Below are positions 25,668 to 34,624 of a stretch of DNA of 64,000 nucleotides, in pieces. Under the pieces are notes generated by a model. The model searched no databases and had not been told where the DNA came from. It worked only from the letters and a program-made list of their open reading frames with translations. The DNA comes from Paraburkholderia guartelaensis (GTDB taxonomy: Bacteria > Pseudomonadota > Gammaproteobacteria > Burkholderiales > Burkholderiaceae): NCBI RefSeq assembly GCF_004353905.1, contig NZ_SMOD01000010.1, positions 186,001 through 250,000 of the forward strand, written 5' to 3'. Numbering within the stretch: position 1 is the first letter of the stretch; every line of letters begins with the position of its first letter. A program made the translations under genes and the position numbers.

Positions 25668-26186
25668 TTAAACCTGGCCTTTCGCCACTTCCTCGGGCTT
25701 GAGTTCGACGATCGCGTCGAGTGCCTCCTTCACGTCGAGCGCGTACTTCGCGAGGCGCTTCTGCTCGTCCGTTTCCGGCACATACGTGGGCACGGGAATC
25801 GGATTGCCGTTTTCGTCGACGGCCACGAACACGATCAGGCAGTCGGTAGTGAGGCGCAGCTGGCCGCTCTTCGGGTCGCCGGCATGCACGGTGATGTGGA
25901 TGTGCATCGACGTGCGGCCCGTGGCGACCACGCGCGCACGCAGTTCGACCATGTTGCCGACGAGAATCGGCCGGCGAAAGCGGATGTTGCCCACGCTCAC
26001 CGTCACGCAATAGCGGCCGGACCAGACCGCGGCGCACGCATAAGCCGTCTCGTCGATCCACTTCATCAGCGCACCGCCGTGCACTTTGCCGCCGAAGTTC
26101 ACCGAAGTCGGCTCGGCGAGGAACCGGAACGTCGTTTCCGAACGGTCCAGCGGCTGGGTAGGCGTCTTCATCTCGGCTTGGCTCAT
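25668..26186 (-). CDS. Acyl-CoA thioesterase (YciA-type hotdog fold)
   Basis: 172 residues. The hotdog-fold core has VNFGGKVHGGALMKWIDETAYACAAVWSGRYCVTVSV, where the GG-x-HGG-x-LM-x-WIDETA pattern holds the catalytic acidic residue. NIRFRRPILVGNMVELRARVV follows. It hydrolyses acyl-CoA thioesters in the cytoplasm. The C-terminal extension (EEVAKGQV) is typical of the longer proteobacterial forms. I chose ATG 26186 (MSQAEM); the frame is open further upstream but without family residues. Confidence 0.9.
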   Translation of the reverse strand: MSQAEMKTPTQPLDRSETTFRFLAEPTSVNFGGKVHGGALMKWIDETAYACAAVWSGRYCVTVSVGNIRFRRPILVGNMVELRARVVATGRTSMHIHITVHAGDPKSGQLRLTTDCLIVFVAVDENGNPIPVPTYVPETDEQKRLAKYALDVKEALDAIVELKPEEVAKGQV

Positions 26187-26297
26187 GGCGAAAAGCCGCA
26201 TACGGCGGCTCGTATAGTGGGGTAAGGAGGCGTCGATTATACGAGCGCAACAAGACATACAGTCGCGGCCGCCTGCGAAACGCTATCAGCGATATTT

Positions 26298-27335
26298 TCA
26301 GCTCGCCGCGAATCGCGCCCGATAATCGAGCGGCAGCACGCCATAAGACCTTTCGAACGCGCGCCGCAAATTTTGCTCGGTGCCGAAACCGCAGTCGGCC
26401 GCAATGCGCTTGAGCGGCCGGCGCGACTGCACGAGCGCGTGCGCGGCGGCTTCCACGCGCATCGCCGCAACCGTGCGCGCCGGGGTGCGCCCCACCGCAT
26501 CGACGTAGCGTCGCGCGAACGTGCGCGGGCTCATGCGCGCTTCCTCGGCCAGACGCTCGACGCTCAGCTCGCCGTGCAGATTGGCGGCCATCCAGCCGTG
26601 CAGCGCGTCGAATTCCGCGCCCGCGCTGGCCTGAGCCGCGAGCGCCTCGCTGAACTGCGACTGGCCGCCGGGCCGCTTCATGAACACGACGAGGCGGCGC
26701 GCCGCCTGCATCGCGACCGCATGGCCGCAGTCCTCCTCGATCAGCGCGAGCGCGAGATCGATGCCCGCCGTCACACCCGCCGACGTCCACACCACGCGGC
26801 CGTCGCGCTCGTCGCGGATGAAAATCGGCTCGGGATCGACTTCGACGCGGGGAAAGCGCCGCGCCAGCTGGGCTGCGTTGCGCCAATGCGTGGCCGCGCG
26901 GCGGCCGTCGAGCAGGCCCGCCGCGGCAAGATAGAACGCGCCCGTGCAGACCGAGGCGACGCGACGCGCGTACGGCGCGGCCGCCGCGATCCAGGCGACG
27001 AGTTCGGGTTGCAGCGCGGTGGTGGTGTCCGCAGTGTCGTAGATAGGGATGCCGGGCACGATCAGCGTGTCGATCGTGGCGGGGTCGAGCGTGTCGAGCC
27101 GCTCGGTCACGATGGGCATGCCCGCGAAGGTGGGCAGCACGCCGCCCGCAACCGAGGCGAGCGTCGTGCGGTAGGCGCAGGGCTCTGCGCCGCTGGTGCC
27201 GCTCGCGGCGCGCATCGCCAGTTCGGCACGCCAGAACGCCTCGACGGGACCGCAGGCGTCGAGCAGCACGAGCTCGGGCGCGACGGCGAACACGACATGG
27301 CGTGCAGCGGCGTGGGACGGCGGTTGAGACGGCAT
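26298..27335 (-). CDS. GlxA-family regulator: DJ-1/PfpI domain plus AraC-type HTH
   Basis: 345 residues. An N-terminal DJ-1/PfpI-like (glutamine amidotransferase-like) domain (about 12-190) contains the elbow cysteine in SVCTGAFYLAAAGLLDG. A C-terminal AraC helix-turn-helix (about 245-340) has LSVERLAEEARMSPRTFARRYVDAVGRTPARTV and LKRIAADCGFGTEQNLRRAFERSYG. The family senses small metabolites and regulates catabolic genes; the inducer is unknown. It is followed by the thioesterase gene on the same strand after about 110 bases. Confidence 0.9.
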   Translation of the reverse strand: MPSQPPSHAAARHVVFAVAPELVLLDACGPVEAFWRAELAMRAASGTSGAEPCAYRTTLASVAGGVLPTFAGMPIVTERLDTLDPATIDTLIVPGIPIYDTADTTTALQPELVAWIAAAAPYARRVASVCTGAFYLAAAGLLDGRRAATHWRNAAQLARRFPRVEVDPEPIFIRDERDGRVVWTSAGVTAGIDLALALIEEDCGHAVAMQAARRLVVFMKRPGGQSQFSEALAAQASAGAEFDALHGWMAANLHGELSVERLAEEARMSPRTFARRYVDAVGRTPARTVAAMRVEAAAHALVQSRRPLKRIAADCGFGTEQNLRRAFERSYGVLPLDYRARFAAS

Positions 27336-27452
27336 GGCGGCAAACTCGGTGCTGACGATATGTCCGCATCATCGCATGCGCGCGTTTGGCAGTCAGGTCA
27401 AAGTGACATCAAATACTGCCAGGCAATCGACACCGGGATGGCGCTCGGCCAT

Positions 27453-27599
27453 TCACTTGTGGAACGTAACGCCCTCGTCGATCGTGCCGTACATCGTGAT
27501 GCCGCTCGCACCGCTCGACGGCGGCGCGGAACCGCCTGCACAGGCGGCGCACAAGGCGGCGAGCGCGGCGGCGGCAAAAAGAGCGAAGAAGCGTTTCAT
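27453..27599 (-). CDS. Small lipoprotein
   Basis: 48 residues. The start MKRFFALFAAAALAALCAAC-A gives a lipoprotein signal with the lipobox Leu-C-A-A-C; the lipidated Cys is at about residue 20. The mature part would be only about 29 residues, with a Gly/Ser/Pro linker and an end of GITMYGTIDEGVTFHK. It is a typical small envelope lipoprotein with no known function. ATG 27599 is chosen because the upstream in-frame ATGs would spoil the signal peptide. Confidence 0.7.
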   Translation of the reverse strand: MKRFFALFAAAALAALCAACAGGSAPPSSGASGITMYGTIDEGVTFHK

Positions 27600-27817
27600 A
27601 AAAGGCCAAGCCAATTGCGTGGGAATAAACGATTTTAGCGCGGCGCTCCTGAGCATCGCAGTACGCACCTCCGCAGGTAACGCTTTGGCCCCATCGGAGA
27701 GCCATCGAGTGGCTGCAATCGACACTTCAGCTTAGACTGAAACGTCGAATGCGCTATTTCGCTAAAGTAACGGTGTGGGCGACGTCAGCCGCCATCGCAA
27801 AACACGAAGGAGCCACC

Positions 27818-28540
27818 ATGAACCTTCCCGCCACCGACGAATCGAGCCACTTCCCCGGCCTCGCACGCGTTGCCGCACTGCTCGCCGATCCGGGCCGCGC
27901 CGCCATGCTGTGGGCGCTGATGGACGGCAGCGCGCGGCCCGCAGGCGAACTCACCATGATCGCGGGGCTGTCGCCTTCGGCGGCGAGTGGCCACCTCGCG
28001 CGCCTGACCGACGGCGGGCTCCTCGCGCTCGACGTGCGCGGCCGCCACCGCTACTACCGGATCGCCAACCCCGAGATCGCTGCGGCGATCGAAGCGCTCA
28101 TGAACGTCGCGCAGGTGTCCAACGCCGTCACCGCGCAGCGCCCGGCGCCCCGCCCCGCGCGCACGGTGCCGCTGGAGATGCGCCATGCGCGCACCTGCTA
28201 CGACCACATGGCCGGCGAAGTGGCCGTGCAGGTCTTTGAGCGTCTCGTGGAAGGCGGCCTGCTGGTGCGTGACGGCGACACGCTCGAAGCCACGCCCGAC
28301 GGCGCAGCGCGTCTCGCAGCCTGGGGCGTGGACGTGGCGGCGCTGCGCGCGCGGCGGCGGCGCTTCGCCTGCACCTGCCTCGACTGGAGCGAGCGCAGGC
28401 CGCACCTGGGCGGCGCACTCGGCGCGGCGCTGCTCGATTCGTGGACGCATGGCGGCTGGATCGAGCGCACGAGCCGCCCGCGCGTGCTGCGCATCACGCC
28501 CAAGGGACAGCGCGAGTTCGACGCGCTCGTAGGCGCTTGA
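27818..28540 (+). CDS. ArsR-family winged-helix regulator
   Basis: 240 residues. The N-terminal ArsR domain (about 10-90) has ADPGRAAMLWALMDGSARPAGELTMIAGLSPSAASGHLARLTDGGLLALDVRGRHRYYRI, i.e. helix-turn-helix plus wing. A second domain follows with the HARTCYDHMAGEVAVQVFERL pattern and a Cys-containing segment (RRRRFACTCLDWSERRPHLGGALGAALL). This longer form is common in Proteobacteria. ATG 27818 has GAAGGAG nearby. The target and effector are not evident. Confidence 0.9.
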   Translation: MNLPATDESSHFPGLARVAALLADPGRAAMLWALMDGSARPAGELTMIAGLSPSAASGHLARLTDGGLLALDVRGRHRYYRIANPEIAAAIEALMNVAQVSNAVTAQRPAPRPARTVPLEMRHARTCYDHMAGEVAVQVFERLVEGGLLVRDGDTLEATPDGAARLAAWGVDVAALRARRRRFACTCLDWSERRPHLGGALGAALLDSWTHGGWIERTSRPRVLRITPKGQREFDALVGA

Positions 28541-28762
28541 AGCAGCGGGCGCATGCGCCGAATTGGCTGACAAATACCCGACAAAATCGCCGATTTCGTG
28601 CGTAAAAGTGCGCGTTTCGCCCGCGGTCACACGTTCTGTTACATCTGGTGTATAAGCCTTAACAAATCCGTGTGCATGGAAACAAGCCCGCCAGATACAG
28701 TGCCCTGCATGGGGTGGCGCTAAAGGACCCAAGCGCCGAATCCCATCGACAGGAGAACAAAG

Positions 28763-31306
28763 ATGACAACGCGCACACCTACGATCACGCAGTTTCGGCG
28801 CACCTCGCGCCGCACGCTGTTTGCGCTCGCTGCACTCGCGGCGCTGAACCTTGCCGCAACGCCTGCGGTCTTCGCGCAGGCGGCGCCGCCCGATGCCGCG
28901 ACGGCCCCCGCCGCCACGGGCGGCGACCCGCCCAGCCGCGTCGCGCGTCTGGACTACATGTCCGGCGCCGTGACCACCGAGCCGGCCGGCGCAAGCGACT
29001 GGTCGTACGCGCAGCTCAACCGTCCTCTCACGACCGGCGACCAGCTCTGGAACGACGCCAATGGGCGCTCGGAACTGCACATCGGCTCGACGGCGGTACG
29101 CCTCGGCGCGCAGACGAGCCTCGACGTCCTCAATCTCGACGATCAAACCGCGCAGCTCAAGGTCGCACAGGGCACGCTTTCGACGCGTGTGCGTGAAGTG
29201 CCGCCCGGCTCCTCGTATGAAATCGACACGCCGAACCTCGCACTCGGCGTGACGAGCCCCGGCGACTATCGCGTGGATGTGGCGCCCGACGGCAGCACCA
29301 CGACTGTCACCGTGCGCAGCGGGAGCGTGACCGTCTACGGCGAAAACGGTCAGACGCCGATGACGGCCGGCCAGCAGATTCGCTTCGCCGGCACCGACCT
29401 GCAACAGGTGGCAAGCGACCAGGCACCGCCGCCGGACGCCTTCGACCAATGGGGGCTCGCGCGCGACGCCGCGGAGGACCGCTCGGTCTCGGCGCGCTAT
29501 GTCTCGCGCGACGTCCCGGGCTACCAGGACCTCGACAACAACGGCACGTGGCGCAGCGATCCGCAATACGGCGAAGTCTGGACGCCGAACTCGGTGCCCA
29601 CGGGCTGGGCGCCGTACCACGACGGCCATTGGGTGTGGCAGGCGCCGTGGGGCTGGACGTGGGTCGATGACGCGCCCTGGGGCTTCGCGCCGTACCACTA
29701 TGGGCGCTGGGCGTACGTCGACGATTCGTGGGCGTGGGTGCCCGGGCCGATCGTCGAAAGCGCGCCGCCTGTCTATGCGCCGGCGCTGGTCGCATTCGTG
29801 GGCGGCGGCGACGGCGGCACGGACTGGGGCGTCAACCTCGCGGTAGGCGGCGTCGCGGCCGCGGGCGTCGCGTGGTTCGCGCTCGGGCCGGGTGAGCCGT
29901 GGCATCCGCACTGGGGTGGCTGGAGCCCGCACTACTACGAACGCGTGAACCAGACTGTCGTCGTCAACAACTACCGGCGCGACGTCAACATCACGAATAT
30001 CAACGTTCACAACACCTACGTGAACTATCGCGCGCCGGGTGCGGTGACGGCTGTGCCGGCCACGGCGTTCGTCCACGGTCAGCCGGTTTCGCGGTTCGCG
30101 CAACATGTCGATCCGCAGCAATGGCGTAATGCGCGTATCGACCCGGGCACGCCCGGCATCGCGCCTGTGAAGGGCAGCTTCGGGCCCAACATGCGCCGCG
30201 CTGATTACCGGCCGCCAGCGACGCTCAATCAGCGCCAGGTCGTAGCCACGCGCGCGCCGGTTGCGCCGCCCGCGTTCCACGACAACCTCGCGCAGCGCTT
30301 CGCCCACTCCGGCGGCACGGTGCCGGGTGCGGGCGCGCCTGTGGTGCGCGTCTCGGCGCCGGCGCATGCGCCCTCCTCGCCGTTCTCTCCGGCGGCTCAC
30401 GGCGCGTGGCCCGAGCAGAACGTGCGCGTCGTGCCGCCGCATTCACCGGTGATGGGCGCGACGGGCAGGCCGTCGGCCCCGCAGGCGCAAGCCGGCCGTC
30501 CGGGTATGCCTGGCGGCGCGCCCCAACCGGGCGCCGCAGTTGCCAACGCCATGCCGCGTGGCGCCGAGCATGGCCAGCCGGGCATGCCGCCCGCTGCCGC
30601 GCAGGAACATGGTGTGCCGCGTCCGCCGCAGTTTGCGGGCCGGCCCGAAGGCGGTGCGCCCGCAGCCGGTCAGCCTGGTCCGGGCGCGATGAACGCCGCG
30701 AACGCGGCGCGCGGCGAAGCGCATCAGCCGGCCTGGACGCAGCCGCACGCGCCGATGGCCACGCGTGGCCAACCGGGCAACGAGGCAGGCAGGCCGCCCG
30801 CCGTCGCGATGCAGGAGCAGCGTGACGCGGCGCGTGGCCAGCCGCAGGCGCAAGCGCAGCAACGGATGCCCGAGCCGGCCGCGGCGCAACACGGCCCGCA
30901 AATGCCGCCGCAAGCGGAGGCGCGGCCGGCACAGCAGGCCGAGGCGCGCCCCGAGTTCCATCCGCAGGCGCAAGCTCAGCCGCAACCGCAGCAGCGTGCC
31001 GAGGCCCGTCCGCAGCCGCAGCCCCAGCCGCAGCAGCGTGCTGAGGTTCGTCCGCAACCGCAGCCCCAGCCGCGTCAGGAATTCCACCCGCAGCCGCAGC
31101 CGCAACCGCAGCAGCGCGCCGAAGCCCGTCCGCAGCCGCAACCGCAGCCGCACCCGGAATTCCATCCGCAGCCGCAACCCCAGCCGCAGCAGCACGCGGA
31201 GGCTCGCCCGCAACCGCAGCCCCAACCGCGTCCGCAGCCGCAGCCCGCGCCTCATCCGCAAGAGCGCGCAAGCGGCAACAATCACGACGATCACCACCAC
31301 GGCTGA
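28763..31306 (+). CDS. Exported FecR/DUF6600-type protein with Pro-Gln repeat tail
   Basis: 847 residues. The signal peptide ends about residue 38 (AVFAQ). A FecR-like domain (about 60-200) has LDYMSGAVTTEPAG and ALGVTSPGDYRVDV segments. A Trp/Tyr-rich stretch (about 255-330) has repeats like G-W-x-P-Y-H-D-G-H-W-V-W, which is the DUF6600 pattern. A transmembrane-like Gly/Ala stretch, an Asn/Val region and a very long Pro/Gln/Ala/Gly-rich tail (about 500-847) follow. The protein ends in a His/Asp cluster (NNHDDHHHG). It is probably an envelope or surface scaffold. The tail codons are repetitive. Confidence 0.82.
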   Translation: MTTRTPTITQFRRTSRRTLFALAALAALNLAATPAVFAQAAPPDAATAPAATGGDPPSRVARLDYMSGAVTTEPAGASDWSYAQLNRPLTTGDQLWNDANGRSELHIGSTAVRLGAQTSLDVLNLDDQTAQLKVAQGTLSTRVREVPPGSSYEIDTPNLALGVTSPGDYRVDVAPDGSTTTVTVRSGSVTVYGENGQTPMTAGQQIRFAGTDLQQVASDQAPPPDAFDQWGLARDAAEDRSVSARYVSRDVPGYQDLDNNGTWRSDPQYGEVWTPNSVPTGWAPYHDGHWVWQAPWGWTWVDDAPWGFAPYHYGRWAYVDDSWAWVPGPIVESAPPVYAPALVAFVGGGDGGTDWGVNLAVGGVAAAGVAWFALGPGEPWHPHWGGWSPHYYERVNQTVVVNNYRRDVNITNINVHNTYVNYRAPGAVTAVPATAFVHGQPVSRFAQHVDPQQWRNARIDPGTPGIAPVKGSFGPNMRRADYRPPATLNQRQVVATRAPVAPPAFHDNLAQRFAHSGGTVPGAGAPVVRVSAPAHAPSSPFSPAAHGAWPEQNVRVVPPHSPVMGATGRPSAPQAQAGRPGMPGGAPQPGAAVANAMPRGAEHGQPGMPPAAAQEHGVPRPPQFAGRPEGGAPAAGQPGPGAMNAANAARGEAHQPAWTQPHAPMATRGQPGNEAGRPPAVAMQEQRDAARGQPQAQAQQRMPEPAAAQHGPQMPPQAEARPAQQAEARPEFHPQAQAQPQPQQRAEARPQPQPQPQQRAEVRPQPQPQPRQEFHPQPQPQPQQRAEARPQPQPQPHPEFHPQPQPQPQQHAEARPQPQPQPRPQPQPAPHPQERASGNNHDDHHHG
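30956..31262 (+). repeat. Imperfect tandem repeats encoding Pro-Gln-rich units
   Basis: A 78-base unit encoding F-H-P-Q-P-Q... begins at 31082 and again at 31160, with a shorter related unit from 30956. Each unit encodes about 26 residues with an A-E-A-R core flanked by (P-Q) pairs. The repeats are in frame within the DUF6600-type gene. Confidence 0.7.
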
Positions 31307-31323
31307 TCACCGCGCCGCCAACG

Positions 31324-31360
31324 AAAAAGCCCGCGAACGTTGCCGTTCGCGGGCTTTTTT
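31324..31360. terminator. Terminator between the DUF6600 gene and thyA
   Basis: Arms AAAAAGCCCGCGAACG / CGTTCGCGGGCTTTTTT have a short loop and T-rich flanks, between convergent genes. Confidence 0.9.
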
Positions 31361-31415
31361 CATGGCGCGGTCATACCGGCCGCTAACGTGAGTGCATACG
31401 GTGAATGCAAGCGCC

Positions 31416-32387
31416 TCACACCGCCATCGGCGCGGTGAGCGGCTCGTGATGCCGGTAGTTGACGAGCGAGAAGTCGGACGGCTCGACCTTTTCGAGCCAC
31501 TCCGGCTCGTAGACGCCCGTCTTCGCGTACTCGGGCACGCGCTCGGAGATGGCCAGGCGCGGGCTCGCGTAGGGTTCCCGGCGCAACTGCTCGTTGAGCA
31601 TATCGAGCTGGTTCTCGTAGATGTGGGCGTCGCCGATGAAATACGTGAACCAGCGCGGCGTATAACCGGTCAGCCGGCCGACGAGGTGCAGCAGCACCGC
31701 GCCTTCGGTCAGGTTGAACGGCGTGCCGAGGCCCACATCGTTGCTGCGGATATAGAGGCACAGCGAGATTTCGCGCTTCGTCGGGTTCGGCAGGAACTGA
31801 TACAGCAGGTGGCACGCCGGTAGCGCGATCTCTTCGAGCACGGCCGGATTCCAGCCATGAAACAAAATTCGCCGGTCGGTGGGGTTGCTCATGATCGTAT
31901 CGAGGCACTGACGCAGCTGATCCACCGCCTTGTAAAGCAGCACCTTGGAGCGGCCATCCTCGGTAAATTCTGCCACGCGCGCGTAGCCTCGCGATTGGGC
32001 GTCGGCGAGCTGTGCGGCGGCATCGGCATCGAGCACTTTGTAAGCTGGCCAGCGCCGCCATTGCACGCCGTACACGTCGCCCAGGTCGTCCGTGCCCTGA
32101 CGGTACGGGTTGGCGAGCCACTGGGCGTTCTCGTTCGCGTTGGCGTCCCAGACCTTGCAGCCCAGCGCCCGGAAGTCGGCTGCGCTGCGCGAGGCGCGCA
32201 TAAATCCGATCAACTCGCCCACCGCCGACTTGAACGCCAGCTTCTTCGTCGTCACCGCGGGAAAGCCTTCCTGCAGGTCGAAGCGCAGCATGGCGCCCGG
32301 CTGGCTGATCGTGCGAATGCCGGTGCGGTTTTCCTGCCAGGTGCCGGTGTCGAGAATCGAGCGGACGAGCTCGAGATACTGTTTCAT
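31416..32387 (-). CDS. thyA: Thymidylate synthase
   Basis: Makes dTMP from dUMP using methylene-tetrahydrofolate. 323 residues, longer than the 264-residue E. coli enzyme, as is usual in Burkholderia. The catalytic cysteine is C192 in [21 protein letters not shown] (dUMP phosphate region) is at the N terminus, and [24 protein letters not shown] follows the catalytic site. The start ATG 32387 has AGGGAACC nearby and begins [15 protein letters not shown], the standard N terminus. folA lies about 10.6 kb away, on the other side of the fap-like cluster. Confidence 0.95.
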   Translation of the reverse strand: MKQYLELVRSILDTGTWQENRTGIRTISQPGAMLRFDLQEGFPAVTTKKLAFKSAVGELIGFMRASRSAADFRALGCKVWDANANENAQWLANPYRQGTDDLGDVYGVQWRRWPAYKVLDADAAAQLADAQSRGYARVAEFTEDGRSKVLLYKAVDQLRQCLDTIMSNPTDRRILFHGWNPAVLEEIALPACHLLYQFLPNPTKREISLCLYIRSNDVGLGTPFNLTEGAVLLHLVGRLTGYTPRWFTYFIGDAHIYENQLDMLNEQLRREPYASPRLAISERVPEYAKTGVYEPEWLEKVEPSDFSLVNYRHHEPLTAPMAV

Positions 32388-32692
32388 GCGCGGTTCCCTC
32401 GTCGGGCACGTGGCGCCCGGTTCGGATTCAGGATGGAAAAGAAGGATTTTACCCGGCGCGCGCCTCCCGGGTTGGCCGCGCCCAAAGCGCGAGCCCATCA
32501 CACAACGGGGGACAAGGGCGGAACGCCCACAGGACGGGCTATGACGAGCCCAAAGACATGCTCGCAGCGCAGCAAGGCGCGGCGAGTTGAAACGCCACGG
32601 CAATGGCCCGGCAGAAGCGCCGGCGCGCGGTCAATGCGCGGAGCACGAAAGCGCCGCTCGCCTCAATCAACGCTAGTCAACCGCGATCAACC
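32388..32692. other. 305-base gap between thyA and the enhancer-binding-protein gene
   Basis: No gene is supported here. Next to the regulator's stop codon the sequence TTGAGGTTGATCGCGGTTGA and its continuation repeat GGTTGA/GTTGA words several times on the minus strand. The rest is GC-rich thyA leader. Confidence 0.5.
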
Positions 32693-34078
32693 TCAACCGC
32701 CCGAAGCCAGGCCGCCCGGATGCGGCGCGAGCGGCTCGCTTTCCATATGGCGCATGCCATGCGCGCACAAGAGCCGGTACAGGGTCACGCGCGAGATGCC
32801 GAGTTCCTGGGCGGCGTCGCCGAGGCGGCCGCGGTGGCGCAGCAGCGCGAGTTCGATGGCCTGGCGCTCGGCGGCTTCGCGCGCCTGGGCGAGCGAGACC
32901 GGCACCACCTCGACGTAATCGCCGAGTTCGAGGTCGCGCGCCGTGATCGCACGGCCCTCCGACATCACGATGGCGCGCCGCACGCGGTTGATCAGCTCGC
33001 GCACGTTGCCGGGCCAGCTGTAGTTGTGCAGGGCCGCGATCGCGTCGGGCGAAAAGCCGCGCAGACGCCGGCTGCCGTCCTTCTTGAAGCGTTCGAGCAT
33101 GTGCCGCGCGAGCAGCTCGATGTCCTTGCCACGCGCGCGCAGCGGCGGCTCGTCGATCTGCAGCACGCACAGACGGTGATACAAGTCCTGGCGAAAACGC
33201 CCTTCCACCATCGCTGCGCGCATGTCGACGTGGGTGGCCGAGATGATGCGCACGTCCACGGGAATCGACTGGTGGCCGCCCAGGCGCTCGATCTTGCCTT
33301 CCTGCAGGAAGCGCAGCAGGCTCGCCTGGCTCTCCATGGGCAGGTCGCCGATTTCGTCGAGAAAGAGCGTGCCGCCGTTGGCCGATTCGACCCGGCCGAC
33401 CTTGCGCTGGCTCGCGCCCGTAAACGCGCCGCGCTCGTAGCCGAACAGCTCGGACTGCAGCAGGTGCGGAGGAATGGCGCCGCAGTTGATCGGCACGAAC
33501 GGCGCGCTACGGCGCGCCGAGCGCTCGTGGATCGCCACAGCCGTAAGTTCCTTGCCCGTGCCCGACTCGCCGGAAATGAACACCGGCGCATCGGTCAGCG
33601 CGACCTTGCGGATCGAGCGGAACAGCGCCAGCATCGCCTCGCACGAGCCGACCATTTCGCCTTCCGAGCCGCCCGTGGTGTCGTTCGAGGCGACTTCGCC
33701 AAGCGAGACCATGCCATACGCATGGCCGACGGAATCGACGATGCGGTCGCCGTTCCAGGGGACCGTTACGTAATCGAAACAGTAATCGCGCACCAGACGG
33801 CGCAGCGTTGCGTCCTGCAGTTGCCCCGTCGTGGTCGCCGCGACCCAGCCGACGTTGGGCAGCGTGAGGCATGGCTCGAACGAGCCGATTTCGTGCAGAT
33901 GAAATTCGCTTGAGAGATCGAGCAATCCGCCCGCCGGCATACCCGCACGGAGGGCCCGCCGCGCGTCCCGCGCGTTGCCGACGATTTCCACCTGCCAGCC
34001 ACGCTCGTGGAACCGCTCGTTCAACGCATCGACCGGTTTTCGCGTCACGTACACCAATTGCCGCGTTGCAGGTTCCAT
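32693..34078 (-). CDS. Sigma-54 enhancer-binding protein, VpsR/FleQ-like (EBP-1)
   Basis: 461 residues. The N-terminal domain (about 1-120) looks like a receiver fold without the usual phospho-acceptor pattern, and shows the VpsR-like stretch DYCFDYVTVPWNGDRIVDSVGHAYGMVSL. The AAA+ domain (about 140-370) has Walker [15 protein letters not shown] (in [11 protein letters not shown]), and Walker [13 protein letters not shown] Fis-type helix-turn-helix is at the C terminus ([18 protein letters not shown]). It activates sigma-54 RNA polymerase. It is divergent from the fap-like operon and paralogous to EBP-2 at 41395, with about four fifths of AAA+ residues identical by eye. Confidence 0.92.
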   Translation of the reverse strand: MEPATRQLVYVTRKPVDALNERFHERGWQVEIVGNARDARRALRAGMPAGGLLDLSSEFHLHEIGSFEPCLTLPNVGWVAATTTGQLQDATLRRLVRDYCFDYVTVPWNGDRIVDSVGHAYGMVSLGEVASNDTTGGSEGEMVGSCEAMLALFRSIRKVALTDAPVFISGESGTGKELTAVAIHERSARRSAPFVPINCGAIPPHLLQSELFGYERGAFTGASQRKVGRVESANGGTLFLDEIGDLPMESQASLLRFLQEGKIERLGGHQSIPVDVRIISATHVDMRAAMVEGRFRQDLYHRLCVLQIDEPPLRARGKDIELLARHMLERFKKDGSRRLRGFSPDAIAALHNYSWPGNVRELINRVRRAIVMSEGRAITARDLELGDYVEVVPVSLAQAREAAERQAIELALLRHRGRLGDAAQELGISRVTLYRLLCAHGMRHMESEPLAPHPGGLASGG

Positions 34079-34491
34079 TATTCAGATCCTCTTGCCAACA
34101 CCATCGTTTGGGAATGACGGCACGCACCTGAATGTACAGACACGCAGCAAAAAGCGGCTTTCGCGTACCTGAAAAAACAGCGAACGCGCATGCTTTTGCT
34201 GACAGTGAATCCCCGAGTTGTGGCGTGTGTGTCAACTTGCCCAGTTGCGGGCGTTTTCTTTAGGCATTACGGCTTTTTCTGAAGCTTACTATAGGCTCGT
34301 GGCACTTGGATAGAATTTATGCAGGAGGAATGGATAAGGGACCGATGGAAATGTTTCCACTGGTTTTCCGGCATTTTGTCAGTGCAGAAATAATTACGGA
34401 TGTTTCTTTTCTCTCAATCGTTAAGCGCTTGACGCGCAAACGTTCTCCTTTGAAACCCTATCGCAATGCAAACGGGTTTAAACAGCCTCAC

Positions 34492-34507
34492 GTTTCAGCG
34501 CTGAAAC
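34492..34507. promoter_or_regulatory. Perfect 16-bp palindrome, candidate enhancer site
   Basis: GTTTCAGCGCTGAAAC is a perfect palindrome. Its centre is about 85 bases upstream of the -24 element and about 110 bases before the predicted transcription start, the usual position for an enhancer-binding-protein site. Confidence 0.55.
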
Positions 34508-34582
34508 ATTTTGGCGAATATCCGCCATTCAAAATTTGCAGAGAATAGTGCGGTTCGAAGCGTATCAATGGATTGCGGGCGA

Positions 34583-34598
34583 TGGCACACGTTTCGCT
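34583..34598 (+). promoter_or_regulatory. Sigma-54 (-24/-12) promoter of the fap-like operon
   Basis: TGGCACACGTTTCGCT fits the sigma-54 consensus TGGCAC-N5-TTGCT with one mismatch and the exact GG-N10-GC spacing. Transcription would start near 34609, giving a leader of about 16 bases that still includes the AGGAGA ribosome site before ATG 34625. The adjoining enhancer-binding-protein genes support the call. Confidence 0.75.
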
Positions 34599-34624
34599 AA
34601 ATGTCTCGCACCAGGAGATACGCC

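Larger units (their letters stand above)
34079..34624. other. 546-base regulatory gap upstream of the fap-like operon
   Basis: Clearly richer in A/T than its surroundings. It contains a 16-base perfect palindrome and a sigma-54 promoter (separate entries). Between them is an imperfect inverted repeat TTGAAACCC...GGGTTTAA. A 72-codon frame from 34330 has no usable ribosome site and unlike codon use, so I treat it as noncoding. Confidence 0.6.

Noticed and set aside
27785..30442. An 885-codon open frame on the minus strand
   Set aside because: It covers the ArsR gene and the DUF6600 gene in antisense and crosses their intergenic region. Its product is Arg/His/Ala-rich with no domain.
34306..34548. 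An 80-codon frame in the AT-rich gap before the fap-like operon
   Set aside because: The only good AGGAGGA abuts the ATG with no spacing, the codon use is unlike that of the other genes, and the frame overlaps the palindromic element.
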